From positions 1 through 64,000 of the forward strand of contig JAFSIA010000068.1 of the NCBI GenBank assembly GCA_017440045.1: DNA of 64,000 nt, given 5' to 3'. Source of the DNA: Lachnospiraceae bacterium. GTDB taxonomy: Bacteria; Bacillota; Clostridia; Lachnospirales; Lachnospiraceae. This document shows, piece by piece, positions 61,310 through 64,000 of this stretch. Numbering within the stretch: the first letter of the stretch is position 1; each line of letters opens with the position of its first letter. The notes beneath the pieces are model-generated. The model was given only the letters and a program-made list of their open reading frames with translations, searched no databases and was not told the origin of the DNA. The translations under genes and the position numbers were made by a program.

Positions 61310-61531
61310 GTGGGATATGCAAGATGTATAGCACCAATAACGCATATGAAGGTGCAACAAACAAGAAGTAGGAGAAGAGAGAATACACATATAACAATTG
61401 TGATAGAAGGAAATCAAGACGACTTTGATAGCCTGAGAAAAGAAATCGCTCGCACAATTGCAAAACACAATCATACGAGCGAAAGAAAAGCAAGTTATGT
61501 AATGTTCAGAAGCTCATCTACGAAAGAATAA
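61310..61531 (+). CDS. Small basic protein of unknown function
   Basis: The 73-residue protein starts at GTG, with GGAGAGTGATAGA immediately upstream, a leader motif shared with two other genes of this element. It is basic (QQTRSRRREN) with a probable beta-alpha stretch (THITIVIEGNQDDFDSLRKE). No family is recognised. Its 3' end overlaps the convergent gene by 14 bp. Confidence 0.55.
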   Translation: MGYARCIAPITHMKVQQTRSRRRENTHITIVIEGNQDDFDSLRKEIARTIAKHNHTSERKASYVMFRSSSTKE

Positions 61532-61955
61532 ACTTTGATAAATCTCTAATAGGTGCATCAATGCTTTCGTTTAGGAAGGCTTCCCATTGTTTTAAATTAT
61601 GAGTGATTTTACTTCGTTCATCAGCAGACAAAGAAGTATCATCAAGTTTTTTCTTACATGACGCAATAGCATCATGCATTGCTGCTGAAATAAGTTTTGT
61701 TTCATTGATATCTAAGGTTATAGGTAACGGAGTGTTCTCGTAAAGAGTTGGTGGTTCCTGAGCATCCGGAGAATCAGAGCAATAAATAGGCTCATATTCA
61801 ACACAGAAATCATTCTCATCATCTACGGGCTCAAAGTTAAGAGAAGCAGGAAAGTCTTCGTCGGCTTCGTACTTAGTGATTTTAACAGCGGTAACACCAT
61901 CACTGAGCAGTTCGGCAGAACGAATAAATAAGTCACGAACATAAACAGTAATCAT
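61518..61955 (-). CDS. Acidic protein of unknown function
   Basis: This 145-residue acidic protein has a beta-rich first half (ITVYVRDLFIRSAELLSDG, AVKITKYEADEDFP) and a helical second half (LISAAMHDAIASCKKKLDD, ERSKITHNLKQWEAFLNES). No family is recognised. GAGG lies 8 nt before the ATG and a consensus promoter stands upstream, so it is independently transcribed against the direction of the early operon. Such counter-oriented small genes in elements often serve host takeover or defence, but nothing in the sequence shows that here. Confidence 0.6.
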   Translation of the reverse strand: MITVYVRDLFIRSAELLSDGVTAVKITKYEADEDFPASLNFEPVDDENDFCVEYEPIYCSDSPDAQEPPTLYENTPLPITLDINETKLISAAMHDAIASCKKKLDDTSLSADERSKITHNLKQWEAFLNESIDAPIRDLSKFILS

Positions 61956-61998
61956 AATAAAACCTCATTTCTTTGTGTATTTGCATTTGCATATACAC

Positions 61999-62027
61999 AT
62001 TATAAGTGAGAAGTAGTAAAAACACAA
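61999..62027 (-). promoter_or_regulatory. Promoter of the acidic unknown protein gene
   Basis: Minus-strand TTGTGT (62027-62022) and TATAAT (62004-61999) are 17 bp apart. The start near 61992 gives a leader of about 37 nt. Confidence 0.7.
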
Positions 62028-62056
62028 TAATTTAGGGTAAAGGAGAGTGATAGAGA

Positions 62057-62356
62057 ATGTATATAAATGAAGCAGTATTATTGGCAATGCATAATAACGA
62101 CAATTATATAACAAGAGAATACATTGATAATGAGTTTTCGTATCGTATCACACTGATAAAACCATCTAACTCTTATGCGTGCTGTATAGGGTATACAGTA
62201 GATAAAAACGGTAATGAGATAAGCCACTGTAAGTGTTGGAACCCTACAGCGGATGATCTCACGGCAGATGATTGGATAGTTGTTGAATTTCATTTAAAGA
62301 GTGAGAAAACTGAACGACAAAAATTGAGAGATTTTTTAAAGAAAGTATCTTCTTGA
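62057..62356 (+). CDS. DUF2829/Tad2-like small protein (candidate anti-Thoeris factor)
   Basis: The 99-residue protein begins MYINEAVLLAM and continues with a beta-rich core (YRITLIKPSN, CCIGYTVDKNGNEIS). It ends the core with CWNPTADDLTADDWIVVE, which closely follows the W-x-P-x(3)-DL-x-A-x-DW-x-VV pattern of the DUF2829 family. Phage members of that family include Tad2, which sequesters the signalling nucleotide of Thoeris defence. The N-terminal FxxAL-type start also fits. The element's GGAGAGTGATAGA leader precedes the ATG. The match is from memory of the family pattern and needs a profile search; its 3' end overlaps an antisense gene by 67 bp. Confidence 0.55.
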   Translation: MYINEAVLLAMHNNDNYITREYIDNEFSYRITLIKPSNSYACCIGYTVDKNGNEISHCKCWNPTADDLTADDWIVVEFHLKSEKTERQKLRDFLKKVSS

Positions 62357-62589
62357 AGTTTAACAATACCATCAGTTTGAAGAATAGTCATATAAGCAAT
62401 GCCATCATATGGAGAAACTGATACAAAACCGTCATCATCTAAAAGGATAAGAGCTTTAGTGATATAGTCCTCTGATTGAGTAGGAAATAGGTTTTTAAAG
62501 TAATCGAAGTCGAAGCAATCCTTGCCGGTTTTAATATACTCTTTAACCATTTTCTTTAGAGCAATACGACTCAGTTTTTGCAATTTCAT
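62290..62589 (-). CDS. Small protein of unknown function, possible winged helix
   Basis: The 99-residue protein starts MKLQKLSRIALKKMVKEYIK and has a helix-helix-strand pattern (EDYITKALILLDDDGFVSVS then YMTILQTDGIVKL) that could be a winged helix. The family is not recognised. GAAAGGGGA before the ATG at 62589 sets the start; the longer frame to 62694 crosses a probable TATAAT element (62643-62638). It is convergent with and overlaps the DUF2829-like gene by 67 bp, so the two mRNAs are antisense to each other. Confidence 0.55.
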   Translation of the reverse strand: MKLQKLSRIALKKMVKEYIKTGKDCFDFDYFKNLFPTQSEDYITKALILLDDDGFVSVSPYDGIAYMTILQTDGIVKLQEDTFFKKSLNFCRSVFSLFK

Positions 62590-62718
62590 AGCAATTCCCC
62601 TTTCATATGTACTCGGTGCTGGAACACCTGTACATACATTATAAGAGGGAAAAGAAGAAAAGACAACATAATGTACAACCAGTAACCAATACATTCTATA
62701 AGAAGGAGAGTGATAAAA

Positions 62719-62871
62719 GTGGATGTAGTGGTAATAGCAAAAATTAACGGTAAGGAAGTTCTGTGGGAGCAGGTTCCTCCGGAGCAGAGAAAAATAATAG
62801 CAACAACATTAAATAATAGAGCCATAGAGTCGGCAGGATACGTAAGAAAGGGAGAAATACAACGTGAGTAA
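62719..62871 (+). CDS. Short conserved-looking phage-type protein
   Basis: A 50-residue frame begins at GTG with GGAGAGTGATAAAA just upstream, the shared leader motif. It reads VVVIAKINGKEVLWEQVP, then PEQRKIIATTLNNRAIESAG and YVRKGEIQ. Its stop overlaps the GTG start of the hydrolase gene by 8 nt, which supports real translation. Function is unknown; helix-rich small proteins of this sort are common in clostridial phage early regions. Confidence 0.6.
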   Translation: MDVVVIAKINGKEVLWEQVPPEQRKIIATTLNNRAIESAGYVRKGEIQRE

Positions 62872-63532
62872 CATTAACGTGAATAAGATTAAGGAAATAT
62901 CAATATTGTCATTTATTGTAGTTTTGGAACTTATATTGGCAATAGCAGCAGTGGTAAATAGACAGAGTGAAAAAGCAGAAGAGGAATCAACGGAAATTGA
63001 GACTACAACTGAGCTTGCGACGTCGCAAGAAATTGAGGAAGAAACGACGATTTCGGCAGATAGAACTGGAGAGATATCTTTTGGACAAGCTGGTCTTGCT
63101 AAATATATGGACAGACTATCAGAGGCAAACATAACTATATGTGAATGGGAAAGTATTGTGTTAAGCCAGGATGAACTAGAGCTGCTATATACAACTGTAT
63201 ATTGTGAATCTGGTAATCAGGGATATGAAGCCCAAGTGCTAACTGCACTAGCGATTTTAAATAGATTAGCTAGTGAAAATTATGCAGAGGATTTAAGAGG
63301 TGTTATATACCAAAGAAATAGCTATGGAACGCCACAATTTTCAGTAATTGATTGGCCGGATTTTGAAAATCGAGGTTGGTCAGAGTCTGTAGAGGAAGCT
63401 GTTAATTATGCGTTGCAGGTAAATGAGCATCCAAGAGATATGTATTACTTTAGAGCAAGTTATTACCATTCGTTTGGAGAACCATACACCTATATTGCAG
63501 ATACATATTTTAGTACGAAAGAGGTGAAGTGA
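62864..63532 (+). CDS. SleB-type cell wall hydrolase
   Basis: This 222-residue protein has one N-terminal membrane helix (ILSFIVVLELILAIAAVV), an acidic Thr/Glu-rich linker and a C-terminal Hydrolase_2 (SleB) domain (about 105-218). The family signature is ELLYTTVYCESGNQGYEAQV, with the catalytic Glu in YCESGNQ, then ALAILNRL, VIYQ and FRASYYHSFG. It should cleave peptidoglycan as a lytic transglycosylase outside the membrane. AAGGGAG lies 9 nt before the GTG. SleB-like proteins serve spore germination, but in mobile elements they act as wall-remodelling enzymes; the latter is more likely here. Confidence 0.88.
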   Translation: MSNINVNKIKEISILSFIVVLELILAIAAVVNRQSEKAEEESTEIETTTELATSQEIEEETTISADRTGEISFGQAGLAKYMDRLSEANITICEWESIVLSQDELELLYTTVYCESGNQGYEAQVLTALAILNRLASENYAEDLRGVIYQRNSYGTPQFSVIDWPDFENRGWSESVEEAVNYALQVNEHPRDMYYFRASYYHSFGEPYTYIADTYFSTKEVK

Positions 63533-63709
63533 ATGTATATATGTAGAGATTGTAACAGTGAGTTTGAGCAACCAAACGAGACCAATATAGATACGGGAGT
63601 TCATTATGATACCGGCATTATAGGAAAACATAAGGTGCCAACAATCAAGTTATGCCCGATATGTAGGTCTACAAATTATGAAAACGCAGTACAGGAAGTG
63701 GCGTGTTAG
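63533..63709 (+). CDS. Small zinc-ribbon-like protein
   Basis: The 58-residue protein starts at the base after the hydrolase stop codon. Two CxxC pairs (YICRDCNSE at the start and LCPICRSTN near 41) form a probable zinc ribbon. The central His/Lys segment has no known match. It is translated in a chain with its neighbours; its function is unknown. Confidence 0.65.
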   Translation: MYICRDCNSEFEQPNETNIDTGVHYDTGIIGKHKVPTIKLCPICRSTNYENAVQEVAC

Positions 63710-63717
63710 GAGTGGCT

Positions 63718-63984
63718 ATGGGAATGACAGTATTAGAACTTATGCGCTCAGATAGAGGATTAGTAAACATTGCTGAGATGATGCATGCACGTTTTGGTTG
63801 CCCCGGCAAGAATTATCCATGTAATAAGATTCTTATGTCAGGCAAAAAGATATGTGAAGGTTGCTGGGTGAACTATTTAAATACGCAGGTACCAGAAAAA
63901 AAGAAGGAGGAAACGGATGAAACAGACAATGAATTAAAGATTATCAATAAGCTTACACATACAGAAAGAATTATAAAAAAATAG
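63718..63984 (+). CDS. Small Cys-rich protein of unknown function
   Basis: The 88-residue protein has four Cys in the arrangement FGCPGKNYPCNKILM and KKICEGCWVNYLN, a possible metal site, followed by a Lys/Glu-rich tail. AGGAG at 63708-63712 supports the ATG at 63718 over the GTG at 63703. It may bind nucleic acid or protein. The window ends 16 bp after its stop. Confidence 0.6.
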   Translation: MGMTVLELMRSDRGLVNIAEMMHARFGCPGKNYPCNKILMSGKKICEGCWVNYLNTQVPEKKKEETDETDNELKIINKLTHTERIIKK

Positions 63985-64000
63985 AGCTGTGGTTGGAACA

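Larger units (their letters stand above)
57456..64000. mobile_element. Integrated element (prophage or related), left part
   Basis: From the broken catalase gene to the window edge the content changes to a recombinase, an NYN RNase, an S24 repressor with a divergent Cro-like gene, several small unknown genes in both directions and a SleB-type hydrolase. This is the layout of an element end: integrase beside the junction, then immunity and early genes. No capsid, terminase or conjugation genes are within the window, so phage or ICE cannot be decided. Confidence 0.8.

Overview
The window looks like a chromosomal segment of an anaerobic, low-GC, Gram-positive Clostridia member, most likely of the family Lachnospiraceae. 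The reasons are the AT-rich coding, AGGAGG-type ribosome binding sites, a ferredoxin-rich [FeFe] hydrogenase, a CotJC-type manganese catalase, large cell-surface proteins, 7TM hybrid kinases and a complete monoderm type IV pilus operon. The species cannot be named from the sequence alone.

Layout. 1-8.4 kb: a P-loop kinase, an XRE regulator with a heterodimeric ABC exporter, and a CotH-type surface kinase. Three unrelated intergenic tandem-repeat arrays lie among them (units of about 53, 20 and exactly 64 bp). 8.4-13.8 kb: a monomeric [FeFe] hydrogenase, an ABC-F protein, an IS3/IS150-type insertion sequence sitting in the loop of the ABC-F terminator, and a small membrane protein. 13.9-25.9 kb: an acyl-CoA synthetase-like ligase, UDP-galactopyranose mutase, an EAL phosphodiesterase with PAS domains, a large VWA protein and a companion membrane protein. 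26.1-43.5 kb: one type IV pilus operon, in the order PilB, PilT, PilC, major pilin, prepilin peptidase, PilM-PilN fusion, PilO, four minor pilin-like proteins and a 1384-residue exported protein in the place where a tip adhesin would be expected. 43.5-47.3 kb: a double-receiver protein and a hybrid histidine kinase with Hpt domain. 47.4-52 kb (minus strand): an ABC-2 exporter whose ATPase gene has a promoter placed for a leaderless mRNA. 52-56.9 kb: a 1580-residue surface protein with InlB-like repeats.

57.4 kb to the right edge: an integrated element (prophage or related). It has removed the 5' end of a CotJC-type manganese catalase gene and carries a large serine recombinase next to the junction. 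Its control region has an S24 (CI/LexA-like) repressor facing a Cro-like gene, with 17-bp palindromic operators, one filling exactly the spacer of a consensus promoter. An NYN-domain RNase, two candidate noncoding RNAs between the RNase and recombinase genes, a DUF2829/Tad2-like small protein and a SleB-type hydrolase follow. The far end of the element lies outside the window.

How parts may work together: the EAL phosphodiesterase and the MshEN-like N-terminus of PilB suggest c-di-GMP control of pili. The kinase pair after the pilus operon may sense surface contact or envelope state. The recombinase element may act as a reversible interruption of a spore-coat-type gene, as known for skin (sigK) and SP-beta (spsM), but this is inference.
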